From JBNAVY01 sp049700195 (GTDB taxonomy: Bacteria; Bacillota; Thermoanaerobacteria; Thermoanaerobacterales; Thermoanaerobacteraceae), in NCBI GenBank assembly GCA_049700195.1, contig JBNAVY010000029.1, positions 1 to 24,430 of the forward strand: a stretch of DNA of 24,430 bases, written 5' to 3'. The notes beneath the pieces are model-generated. The model did no database searches. It was not told where the DNA came from and was given only the letters and a program-made list of their open reading frames with translations. This document shows, in pieces, positions 7,788 to 14,162 of this stretch (position 1 is the stretch's first letter; each line of letters starts with the position of its first letter). A program made the position numbers and the translations under genes.

Positions 7788-8789
7788 CTCTTCTCCAAAA
7801 CCTGTTGATTCTCTTACAATAAGTTGATGAGGCAATACCACATGCATTTCTTCAATCGGTTCTTTGGCTAAAAGCTTAGTAAGAAGCCTCATACTTACAG
7901 CTCCAATATCATATGCCGGCTGTTGTATTGTTGTTATAGTGGGCCTGAAAATAGTTGAAATATAAGTATTATCAAAACCAACAACATGTATATCTTCTGG
8001 TACTTTTAATCCAGAATCGAATATAGCATTTATTGCAGCTGCAGCCATATCATCTGAAGCGGCAAAAACTGCATCTACTTTATGTTCTAATAATCTTAAC
8101 ATTGCAAGATATGCATTTCTAGTTTTAAATTCACCTTCGGCTATTAAATCAGGGTTATATGAAAGTCCATTTTTTTCTAAAGCTTCTCTATAACCTTCTA
8201 TTCTTAAAAATCCACCAATAGGATCATTAAGCGGTCCTGATATCATTCCTATATTTTTATGCCCAAGTGAAACTAAATAATCTACTGCATCAAAAGCAGC
8301 TTTTTTATTATCGATAATAACACTTGGATATCTTTTCTCATTATCTTGAGTCCCAGATAATACTATTGGAATCCCGAAATCTCCTAATATTTCAACAATA
8401 CTCTGCCTTATAATATCCCCCATAAAAATAATACCATCTACTTGCTTTTCTCCTAGTATCTCTATATATTTTATCTCTTTATCTTCCTTTTGATCGGTAT
8501 TGCATAAAAAGATATTATAATTATACATAGCAGCAACATCTTCAATGCCTCTTACAACTTCCGGATAAAATGTGCTGGATATGTCTGGAACTATTAAGCC
8601 AATAGTATGTGTTTTTTGTATTTTTAAACTTCTAGCCAGAGCATTCGGTTTGTATCCAGTTTTCTTAATTGCATCAAGCACTCTTTGTTTTGTCTCGTCT
8701 GTAACTACAGCACTATTATTTAAAACCCTTGATACAGTTGCTATAGAAACTTTTGCTTCTCTAGCAACATCTTTAATAGTAGAACTCAT
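7779..8789 (-). CDS. ccpA: CcpA-like LacI-family transcriptional regulator
   Basis: The 336-residue protein has a LacI helix-turn-helix and hinge at residues 1-~60 (TIKDVAREAKVSIATVSRVL, then NALARSL), followed by a periplasmic-binding-like effector domain. Strong likeness to B. subtilis CcpA is seen in RGIEDVAAMYNYNIFLCNTD, KQVDGIIFM, and especially near the C terminus in QPAYDIGAVSMRLLTK, the region that in CcpA contacts phospho-Ser-HPr. That supports a catabolite-control role rather than a sugar-specific repressor. I chose ATG at 8789 because GGGAG lies eight bases upstream; the GTG at 8798 overlaps that site. The gene has its own near-consensus promoter (8828-8856) with a cre-like palindrome (8803-8818), suggesting autoregulation. 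A second LacI paralogue elsewhere could be the true CcpA; whole-genome comparison would settle this. Confidence 0.8.
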   Translation of the reverse strand: MSSTIKDVAREAKVSIATVSRVLNNSAVVTDETKQRVLDAIKKTGYKPNALARSLKIQKTHTIGLIVPDISSTFYPEVVRGIEDVAAMYNYNIFLCNTDQKEDKEIKYIEILGEKQVDGIIFMGDIIRQSIVEILGDFGIPIVLSGTQDNEKRYPSVIIDNKKAAFDAVDYLVSLGHKNIGMISGPLNDPIGGFLRIEGYREALEKNGLSYNPDLIAEGEFKTRNAYLAMLRLLEHKVDAVFAASDDMAAAAINAIFDSGLKVPEDIHVVGFDNTYISTIFRPTITTIQQPAYDIGAVSMRLLTKLLAKEPIEEMHVVLPHQLIVRESTGFGEEKK

Positions 8790-8802
8790 TTTTATCACTC
8801 CC

Positions 8803-8818
8803 GCGATATCGTTTTCGC
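8803..8818 (-). promoter_or_regulatory. cre-like operator in the LacI-family gene's leader
   Basis: GCGAAAACGATATCGC on the minus strand is an imperfect palindrome (12 of 16 bases symmetric) centred on CG, the usual LacI-family layout. Its inner 14 bases match the B. subtilis cre consensus TGWAANCGNTNWCA at 12 positions, differing only at the two outermost. It sits about +4 to +19 from the predicted start, a typical repression position. Confidence 0.6.
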
Positions 8819-8827
8819 CTTATAGTT

Positions 8828-8856
8828 ATTCTACTTTTTAAATGAAAATTTGTCAA
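8828..8856 (-). promoter_or_regulatory. Sigma-A promoter of the CcpA-like gene
   Basis: On the minus strand, a perfect TTGACA (8856-8851) is followed by a 17-base spacer and TAGAAT (8833-8828, 5 of 6). Transcription should start near 8821, giving a leader of about 30 bases that contains the cre-like operator and the ribosome site. Confidence 0.85.
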
Positions 8857-8896
8857 TAGTTTTTTAATATTTTTTTCATTTATTTTCATAAAAATT

Positions 8897-9040
8897 TTAG
8901 AATATATTATCATGATTATTCTTTTTGTTTTTATATGTCTGAAACCTTTCTAAAATAACTGGAATAAACGAAAATATTACGTACATTATTCCTGCTAAAA
9001 TAATAAGTAATATAGTTAATATTTTATAAATATTTTCCAT
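8897..9040 (-). CDS. Possible 47-residue single-pass membrane protein
   Basis: This short ORF is not an obvious shadow of another gene. Translation gives MENIYKILTILLIILAGIM and a further hydrophobic run to about residue 31 (VIFSFIPVIL), then a basic, Asn-rich tail (KNKKNNHDN). It would be a one-helix (or long-helix) membrane peptide. A GGGTG ribosome-like site lies just upstream of ATG 9040. The ORF lies immediately after the terminator of the HAD gene and before the CcpA-like promoter, filling a 313-base gap that otherwise holds only signals. I do not recognise it. AT-rich sequence can produce hydrophobic ORFs by chance, so confidence is limited. Confidence 0.4.
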   Translation of the reverse strand: MENIYKILTILLIILAGIMYVIFSFIPVILERFQTYKNKKNNHDNIF

Positions 9041-9050
9041 AAAATCACCC

Positions 9051-9085
9051 AAAAAATATATTACCGAAAACCGGTAATATATTTT
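9051..9085 (-). terminator. Intrinsic terminator of the Cof-type HAD gene
   Basis: Bases 9053-9066 pair perfectly with 9072-9085 around an AAAAC loop. On the minus strand six Ts (9056-9051) end the structure. It lies 27 bases past the HAD stop codon. Confidence 0.88.
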
Positions 9086-9111
9086 ATGATAGAGTATGAA
9101 ATTTTGATACT

Positions 9112-9933
9112 TTACACTAAAAGCGTCTTCTTCTGATAAAAAAACTTATCAATTATATCAGCTACACCATCTTCATCATTTGTTTTAGTAATATAATCTG
9201 CTTTTATCTTTACAAGTTCTGAAGCATTACCCATAGCAACACCAAGACCAGCATATTCAATCATGGATAAATCATTTAAATTATCTCCAACAGCAACAAC
9301 ATTATCTCTTTTTATATTGTACATATTTGCAAGGGTTTTTAAAGCATTTCCTTTACTTACTCCTTTAGCGTTAACTTCAAGATGACCTCCCCCTGATGTC
9401 GATATAGTAAGTTTTTTTGCAATTTCGTCATATGCATCAGGCTGTATTGTAACAGGATTTTCTAGATCATTTAATGCATAAAGTTTTGCAGTACCGGTTC
9501 CAGTTGATTTTATAAATTCTTCTAAATTCCCTACAGCATTTACAGTAACATCGTTAAAAGACAAATACCATTTTACTCTATCGGTTATTTTTTCAACATA
9601 CAAAACCTCATCAGAGTAAATGTTTATCTGATAACCGCAGTCTTTTAGCAATCTTATTGCAAATATTGCATCTTCGGGCTGTATAGGATTGTAATAATAT
9701 ATTTTTTTGGTGTAAACATCTTTAATAAGTGCTCCATTATAAGATATGATAGGTGCATTAATATTTAATTTTTCAGCATAAGGTAAAATAGATGTGTGCA
9801 TACGACCTGTAGCAATAGTAAAAATGACTCCCTCAGAAATAATCTTATTTATAGCTTCTATAGTACGTTCAGATATTTGAGACTTGCTGTCAAGAAGACT
9901 CCCATCAGCATCGGTTACAAATAGTTTATACAT
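9112..9933 (-). CDS. Cof-type HAD-IIB sugar-phosphate phosphatase
   Basis: This 273-residue cytoplasmic hydrolase belongs to the Cof subfamily of the HAD superfamily. Motif I is DADGSLL, with nucleophile Asp8 and acid/base Asp10; DLDGTLL is more usual, so the Ala and Ser are small variations. Motif II is TIATGR (~39-44). A C2B cap fills the middle. Motif III Lys is in GVSKGNALK, and motif IV is VGDNLNDLSMIEYAGLGVAMGNA. Family members dephosphorylate sugar phosphates, FMN or similar metabolites; the substrate cannot be read from sequence. I chose ATG at 9933, since AGGGG lies nine bases upstream; the TTG at 9942 overlaps that site. It is a single gene with a TATAAT at 9972-9977 (minus) and its own terminator. 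Divergent from the DUF421 gene. Confidence 0.9.
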   Translation of the reverse strand: MYKLFVTDADGSLLDSKSQISERTIEAINKIISEGVIFTIATGRMHTSILPYAEKLNINAPIISYNGALIKDVYTKKIYYYNPIQPEDAIFAIRLLKDCGYQINIYSDEVLYVEKITDRVKWYLSFNDVTVNAVGNLEEFIKSTGTGTAKLYALNDLENPVTIQPDAYDEIAKKLTISTSGGGHLEVNAKGVSKGNALKTLANMYNIKRDNVVAVGDNLNDLSMIEYAGLGVAMGNASELVKIKADYITKTNDEDGVADIIDKFFYQKKTLLV

Positions 9934-9971
9934 ATGTTTCAACCCCTAATTTTTATTTATCCCATATCTAT

Positions 9972-9977
9972 ATTATA
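9972..9977 (-). promoter_or_regulatory. Likely -10 box of the Cof-type HAD gene
   Basis: A perfect TATAAT on the minus strand lies 38 bases upstream of the chosen ATG. The -35 region is poor. A cre-like sequence is at 10015-10028, upstream of this box. Confidence 0.45.
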
Positions 9978-10014
9978 ACAGTTTGCATATTAGCATACTA
10001 TACTATAAACTTAC

Positions 10015-10028
10015 ATAAAACGTTAACA
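10015..10028 (+). promoter_or_regulatory. Weak cre-like site in a divergent promoter region
   Basis: ATAAAACGTTAACA matches TGWAANCGNTNWCA at 12 of 14 positions, with both mismatches at the left end. It lies between the divergent HAD and DUF421 genes. AT-rich DNA makes chance matches likely, so this is tentative. Confidence 0.25.
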
Positions 10029-10107
10029 CTGAAAATTTTACATTTGCGATTTTTTTTTAACGATTTTTATACTTAAACTGAAATACAAAGTGCATATTTT
10101 ATTCTTT

Positions 10108-10113
10108 TATAAT
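10108..10113 (+). promoter_or_regulatory. Likely -10 box of the DUF421-DUF4363 pair
   Basis: A TATAAT on the plus strand lies 47 bases upstream of the ATG at 10161. The -35 region is weak (TACAAA at 10084-10089, with an 18-base spacer). A sporulation sigma factor is possible, but I see no clear match. Confidence 0.35.
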
Positions 10114-10160
10114 ATATACTATATTTATGATTCATGAAAAGTGCAGAAAGGGTTGTAGAT

Positions 10161-10835
10161 ATGCTTATACTTTTTTTTCGAACACTAATTTTATATGCTT
10201 TAGTTGTAATTTTTATGCGTATAATGGGTAAGCAGCAGATAGGGCAACTTCAACCATATGAATTAGTTGTAGCAATAATGATAGCAGATTTAGTAGCAAT
10301 ACCAATGCAAAACAAAGGTATACCTTTAGTTGCTGGTATTATACCTATTTTAACTTTGTTGCTTTCTCAATTATTCTTATCATATATTTCTATGAAAAGT
10401 CTCTGGGCTAGAACATTAATATGTGGTACACCAACAATACTTGTAGAAAACGGAAAAATATTAACCTCTCAATTACAAAAAGAAAGATATAATATTAATG
10501 ATCTTCTTGAAGAGTTAAGAGTAAAAGGATATTCAAACATTAATGATGTAGAATTCGCTATTCTTGAAACTAATGGTAGTTTAAGTGTTATACCAAAAAG
10601 TGAAAAAAGACCTGTAACACCGCAGGATTTAAATCTAACACCGCCTTATGAAGGACTGCCTATCCCAATAATAATCGATGGTGAATTGCTTGAAAATAAT
10701 ATGAAAAAGGCTAATATACAAAAAGAATGGATATTTGAACAACTTTCAATGTGGCATATTAAAGATTTAAATGAAGTTATTTTTGCATCCTTAGATTCGA
10801 ACAAGGTATTAACAGTATATAGAAAGGAAGGATAA
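10161..10835 (+). CDS. DUF421 (YetF/YdfS-type) membrane protein
   Basis: This 224-residue protein has three hydrophobic helices in residues ~1-80 (LFFRTLILYALVVIFM; YELVVAIMIADLVAI; VAGIIPILTLLLSQLFLSYI), with the MGKQQIGQLQPYELV signature between the first two. A soluble DUF421 domain of mixed alpha/beta fold follows (GTPTILVENGKI, then DLLEELRVKGYSNINDVEFAILETNGSLSV), ending in a YetF-like C-terminal strand-helix region. The biochemical role of the family is not established; several B. subtilis members are made in the forespore. I chose ATG at 10161, which has GAAAGGG eight bases upstream; the ATG at 10134 has no such site. The next gene (DUF4363) starts two bases after its stop, so they form an operon. 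Confidence 0.9.
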   Translation: MLILFFRTLILYALVVIFMRIMGKQQIGQLQPYELVVAIMIADLVAIPMQNKGIPLVAGIIPILTLLLSQLFLSYISMKSLWARTLICGTPTILVENGKILTSQLQKERYNINDLLEELRVKGYSNINDVEFAILETNGSLSVIPKSEKRPVTPQDLNLTPPYEGLPIPIIIDGELLENNMKKANIQKEWIFEQLSMWHIKDLNEVIFASLDSNKVLTVYRKEG

Positions 10836-10837
10836 AT

Positions 10838-11221
10838 TTGAAAAATATTATTTATCTTATGCTTTCCATTTTAATATTAATTGTAGTTCTAGATATTATT
10901 ACATATAAATATTTGGAGAAAACTTCTGATAATCTGTATGCCGTATTTAACGCAATAAAAATGGATATTAAAGCTAACAAATGGGATGATGCTCAAAACA
11001 AAATTAATTCAAGTGAAAAGGACTGGCAAAAAATGAGTAAAAAATGGGCAGCTTTAATTGAACATAGAGAAATTGAAGAAATTGAATTAAACATTGCTAA
11101 ATTAAAAAGTTTTATATCTACCAAAAACAAGGATCAAAGTATGTCTATTCTTGAATCAATACAAATGTTAATAAAACATATACCTTCAAATGAAAAGCTA
11201 AGTATGGAAAATATATTGTAA
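10838..11221 (+). CDS. DUF4363 family protein
   Basis: The 127-residue product has one N-terminal membrane helix (~4-23) and an extracytoplasmic, mostly helical domain of alternating charge (KANKWDDAQNKINSSEKDWQKMSKKW), matching the clostridial DUF4363 family that commonly follows DUF421 genes. No catalytic motif is seen. The start is TTG, preceded by GGAAGGA that overlaps the end of the DUF421 gene, pointing to translational coupling. The two proteins may form a membrane complex; this is inferred from the pairing alone. The stop codon lies in the stem of a shared terminator. Confidence 0.82.
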   Translation: MKNIIYLMLSILILIVVLDIITYKYLEKTSDNLYAVFNAIKMDIKANKWDDAQNKINSSEKDWQKMSKKWAALIEHREIEEIELNIAKLKSFISTKNKDQSMSILESIQMLIKHIPSNEKLSMENIL

Positions 11222-11245
11222 TAAGCGGAGTTCCCTCCGCTTATT
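11220..11245. terminator. Bidirectional terminator shared by the DUF4363 gene and cdaR
   Basis: An 11-base perfect stem (11220-11230 with 11235-11245), GC-rich at the top, has a TTCC loop. Both stop codons (11219-11221 plus strand, 11241-11243 minus strand) fall in the stem. The T tract is weak on each side, but the stem is strong. Confidence 0.82.
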
Positions 11246-12431
11246 GAACATTTACATCTACTATATCAGGTTTTATCTTGATAATTTTAATACTTAGATT
11301 TGTTGTAACACTTACATTAACAGAATGCATTCCAGGAGTTAAATTCGAAATATCAACATAAGCATTAAAATCAGAAGAAGTTGCTGAATTAACTATGCTT
11401 TCAGGACCAGACACAGTTATAATAATATCCTGGTTTGGTATAGTTGCAGTTCTATTGTCATTGCTTTTAATATTTATTGAATTTATTGTTATATCTTTTG
11501 TAATTATTTTTTGTATGTCTATATATACTTTTGCACTATTATCATTTTTTACAAGTTTTATGCCATCAGGAATATCAAAAGGAACACTTTCTGTAACAGG
11601 CGAATCTAAGCCAGAAATATCAATTTGTTTTGTATTTATAGTTTTAATAGAATTTAAAATTGTTTCATCACCTGTAATATAAATATATTCAGGCAATACA
11701 TTTACTGCAACAACCTCATAGCCATTTACTGGTTTGCCAAAAACTTTTGCTGTAACTGGTACTCTAACAGATTTATTTACAGGTATATTTACTTCTATGA
11801 AATTTGGGTTAATAGTAACTCCTTTTACCTCTTTTCCATCTCTATCTATAGCAACTGCTGGAACAGAAATTGTTATATCTTCTTTTTTATATGAAACATT
11901 AACTTGTGCAATTACACTTTTTATAATATTTATCTTGCTTTCTGGACCGGTTATCACAACTTCCCCTGGTTTAGGAACTGCAGGCTGCATAGCATATCCA
12001 TCCATTATATTTCCAACAACCTTTACAGACACAGGCATTTGCACTTTTGCAAGATTGTCAATATCAACTTTAATATCTGATGGATTAATAGAAACTAAAG
12101 AAACATTTCTTGGAAGTCCATCTATATTTATTGGAATAAGATTAGTACCATTTGAACTTACTCTGCTAATATCAGCAGAGGCTGATATGTTTTGTGCGGC
12201 GATATTTAATACATCACTTCTTCTTCCTCTTACTTTTACATTTACAGTATAACTTTTTTCATCTACTAAAGCTAAACCTTTTTTATCTAATGTATTTACA
12301 TTAACAAGTTTAACAGGGACATTGTTAATTTCATAAGGTATTTCAGGATTTTCCTCTCCCATTACATAAAGCCAGAGTAAAAATGATAATACTAAAGAAA
12401 GCAATTTTATTGGTAAATTCTTAGTCAGCAT
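11241..12431 (-). CDS. cdaR: CdaR (YbbR-domain regulator of the diadenylate cyclase)
   Basis: This 396-residue protein has one N-terminal membrane helix (~8-25) and then four tandem YbbR domains of about 80-90 residues outside the cell. Each repeat shows the pattern of a strand ending in P/V-V-V, a GYxV/GY turn and a xIxGPES or ITGDET motif, for example VVITGPESKINIIKSV and IYITGDETILNSIKTI. In Bacillus and Listeria CdaR binds CdaA and modulates c-di-AMP synthesis. The gene overlaps the 3' end of cdaA by 11 bases, with GGGGGAA upstream of its ATG, so translation should be coupled. glmM, which often follows cdaR, is absent here; the gene instead ends in a terminator shared with DUF4363. Confidence 0.92.
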   Translation of the reverse strand: MLTKNLPIKLLSLVLSFLLWLYVMGEENPEIPYEINNVPVKLVNVNTLDKKGLALVDEKSYTVNVKVRGRRSDVLNIAAQNISASADISRVSSNGTNLIPINIDGLPRNVSLVSINPSDIKVDIDNLAKVQMPVSVKVVGNIMDGYAMQPAVPKPGEVVITGPESKINIIKSVIAQVNVSYKKEDITISVPAVAIDRDGKEVKGVTINPNFIEVNIPVNKSVRVPVTAKVFGKPVNGYEVVAVNVLPEYIYITGDETILNSIKTINTKQIDISGLDSPVTESVPFDIPDGIKLVKNDNSAKVYIDIQKIITKDITINSINIKSNDNRTATIPNQDIIITVSGPESIVNSATSSDFNAYVDISNLTPGMHSVNVSVTTNLSIKIIKIKPDIVDVNVQ

Positions 12432-13263
12432 GTTTATTCCCCCATTTCTTCCATGACAAGGTCTTGTTTTCTTTTACTGTAAACATGCTTGTTAACACTT
12501 CTTTTAAAGTTTTTGCATCAAGATGACGTGACAATCTGCCATTTTGTGCAAGTGATATTGTCCCTGTTTCTTCAGATACTATTATTGCAACAGCATCAGA
12601 TATTTCTGTTACTCCTAGACCTGCTCTGTGTCTTGTACCTAATTCTGTACTTAAATTCTGATTATCAGTAAGAGGCAAGAAACAGCCAGCTGCCATAATT
12701 CTATCCCCTCTTATTATTACGGCTCCATCATGAAGTGGTGTGTTTGGTATAAATGTATTTATAAGAAGTTCACTAGAAACTTTAGAATCCAAAGCAATGC
12801 CTGTTTCAATCAATTCATTGAGCCCTGTTTTTCTTTCTAATATAATCAATGCACCTATTTTAGAACGTGATAAAAACTGTACTGCATCACAAATTTCACC
12901 TAAAACATCCGACATTTCTTTAGTATCATCATTTATAAAAAAGAAATTTTTCCTAAAAAATTCGCTTCTCCCCAAAGATTCAAGACCACGTCTGAGTTCA
13001 GGCTGAAATACTATAAGAAGTGCTAAAGCTCCAAATGTCATAATATTTTTTAGTATATAATTAACAGTTCTTAATTGTAACCATCCACTTACTTTTGTAA
13101 TTACGATGAGAACAACCAGCCCTTTTAGCAGCTGTTCAGCACGTGTCTTATGTATAACAAGTATCAAACGGTAAAGAGCATATGCAGTAATTAAAATATC
13201 AACAACATCATTAATCCTAATTGTTTTTATAATATCAAAAAGTCCATTAAACAAAAAATTCAC
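12421..13263 (-). CDS. cdaA: CdaA diadenylate cyclase
   Basis: This 280-residue membrane enzyme condenses two ATP into cyclic di-AMP, a messenger controlling potassium uptake, osmolytes and cell-wall homeostasis. About three membrane helices occupy residues ~18-88. The DAC domain follows (~95-255) with both catalytic signatures: DGA at 179-181 (LHDGAVIIRGDRI) and RHR at 211-213 (ELGTRHRAGLGVTE). The length and layout match the CdaA class. The GTG at 13263 is taken as start, with a weak AAAGG nine bases before it. A TTG at 13254 would be five bases after AAGGGGTGA and is a real alternative, shortening the protein by three residues. It is first in a cdaA-cdaR operon and divergent from the BON gene. 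Confidence 0.95.
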   Translation of the reverse strand: MNFLFNGLFDIIKTIRINDVVDILITAYALYRLILVIHKTRAEQLLKGLVVLIVITKVSGWLQLRTVNYILKNIMTFGALALLIVFQPELRRGLESLGRSEFFRKNFFFINDDTKEMSDVLGEICDAVQFLSRSKIGALIILERKTGLNELIETGIALDSKVSSELLINTFIPNTPLHDGAVIIRGDRIMAAGCFLPLTDNQNLSTELGTRHRAGLGVTEISDAVAIIVSEETGTISLAQNGRLSRHLDAKTLKEVLTSMFTVKENKTLSWKKWGNKHAD

Positions 13264-13397
13264 CCCTTGAGGCCTTTTTCTTATATATTACCTATTATAT
13301 TAATTATACAACAAATTTTCATAAAAAATAATTTAATTTGCATTAAAAAAATATTTTAGTGGAAAAATATTTTAAGTAAAGTTTTAAGAGGGTGATT

Positions 13398-13643
13398 ATG
13401 ATTAAAAATTATGTCAATAACAATTCCTTTGATAATTCAGATATAAATAATATTTTAGTCCAAAACCTCTCAAAATATGATTTAAATATACCAGATCTTA
13501 TAATAGTTGCAGATAACGGAATTATAAATTTGATAGGTTCTGTAAAAAATCAACAAGAAATGAATCTAGTAATAAAAGCTGCAAAAAATATAAAGGGAAC
13601 AAAAAAAGTTATAAATAACTTGACCGTTAGAAAAAAGTCATAG
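13398..13643 (+). CDS. Single BON-domain protein
   Basis: This 81-residue protein carries one BON domain over residues ~15-80. It shows the helix-strand-strand-helix-strand pattern with the core DLIIVADNGIINLIGSV, followed by a helix (QEMNLVIKAAKNI) and KGTKKVINNLTV. BON domains are thought to bind phospholipid or other ligands; in Gram-negatives they occur in secreted OsmY-type proteins. Here there is no signal peptide, so it is probably cytoplasmic. I chose ATG at 13398, which sits five bases after AGAGGG; the GTG at 13392 overlaps the ribosome site. It is divergent from cdaA and convergent with the stress-protein gene, whose stop codon shares the same hairpin. Confidence 0.8.
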   Translation: MIKNYVNNNSFDNSDINNILVQNLSKYDLNIPDLIIVADNGIINLIGSVKNQQEMNLVIKAAKNIKGTKKVINNLTVRKKS

Positions 13644-13666
13644 AATGATTGATCATTCTATGACTT
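13635..13666. terminator. Terminator shared by the BON and universal stress protein genes
   Basis: A 15-base perfect inverted repeat (13635-13649 with 13652-13666) is separated by two bases. On the minus strand it runs into a T tract (complement of A13631-13636), so it is best for the stress-protein gene. Both stop codons (13641-13643 plus strand, 13653-13655 minus strand) are in the stem. Confidence 0.82.
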
Positions 13667-14066
13667 CAACTCTTATATTTTTTCTTCCAACCTGTTTTTT
13701 CAATGGATTTATTATGTCTCCATGAATTATAACATCAAGCGCTGATCTAAATGACTGACCAACTATTATTTCACTGATGTCATTTTCTTCCGCAAATTCC
13801 GCTAGAGTATTGGATATTTTTTTCCCTACAAGAATTGAAACTCTTCCACCCATTTTCTGTGCTAAATCAAAAAGTTCTAAGAGTACTTTGTTTTTTTTTA
13901 AATCATCAGATATATCATTATTTTTGTTAACGTATACAACACAAAACTCACCATTTGTTTCTTTAGCCCTCTCAGCACCTCTTTCAACAAGCCTGCGGCA
14001 ACTTTTTTGAGGAGTCACACAAACCATGATCCTACTGTTTACTCCAGGCTCGTAACTTAGAACCAT
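13653..14066 (-). CDS. KdpD-like universal stress protein (UspA fold)
   Basis: The 137-residue product is a single UspA domain. The opening strand and helix RIMVCVTPQKSCRRLVERGAERA and the late IIVGQSFRS...HGDIINPLKK resemble the USP segment embedded in KdpD potassium sensor kinases more than the classic ATP-binding UspA, whose G-x2-G-x9-GS loop is not seen. No KdpD-type kinase region is attached, and kdp genes are not in the window. A role as a stand-alone stress or signalling protein is inferred. The start follows AAAGGGG. It has a perfect-hexamer promoter at 14108-14137. Placing it near cdaA is suggestive because c-di-AMP and KdpD both bear on potassium balance, but a link is not shown. 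Confidence 0.82.
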   Translation of the reverse strand: MVLSYEPGVNSRIMVCVTPQKSCRRLVERGAERAKETNGEFCVVYVNKNNDISDDLKKNKVLLELFDLAQKMGGRVSILVGKKISNTLAEFAEENDISEIIVGQSFRSALDVIIHGDIINPLKKQVGRKNIRVEVIE

Positions 14067-14107
14067 CTATAAAACCCCTTTCAGGCACAATAATACGATT
14101 CAATTAT

Positions 14108-14137
14108 ATTATATGTGATTTTAAATCCATATGTCAA
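14108..14137 (-). promoter_or_regulatory. Consensus sigma-A promoter of the universal stress protein gene
   Basis: On the minus strand, TTGACA (14137-14132) and TATAAT (14113-14108) are both perfect, with an 18-base spacer. The start is predicted near 14101, 35 bases before the ATG. No operator-like repeat is obvious, so expression may be high and constitutive. Confidence 0.85.
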
Positions 14138-14162
14138 ATCCGTCTAAGTTGCTAATTTCTAC

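Noticed and set aside
8803..8818. Reading the palindrome as a terminator
   Set aside because: It has a CG centre with no loop and no T tract, and lies at the start of a gene, so an operator is the better reading.
9942..9942. TTG start for the Cof-type HAD gene
   Set aside because: It overlaps the AGGGG ribosome site; ATG at 9933 has proper spacing and begins directly at the family's first strand.
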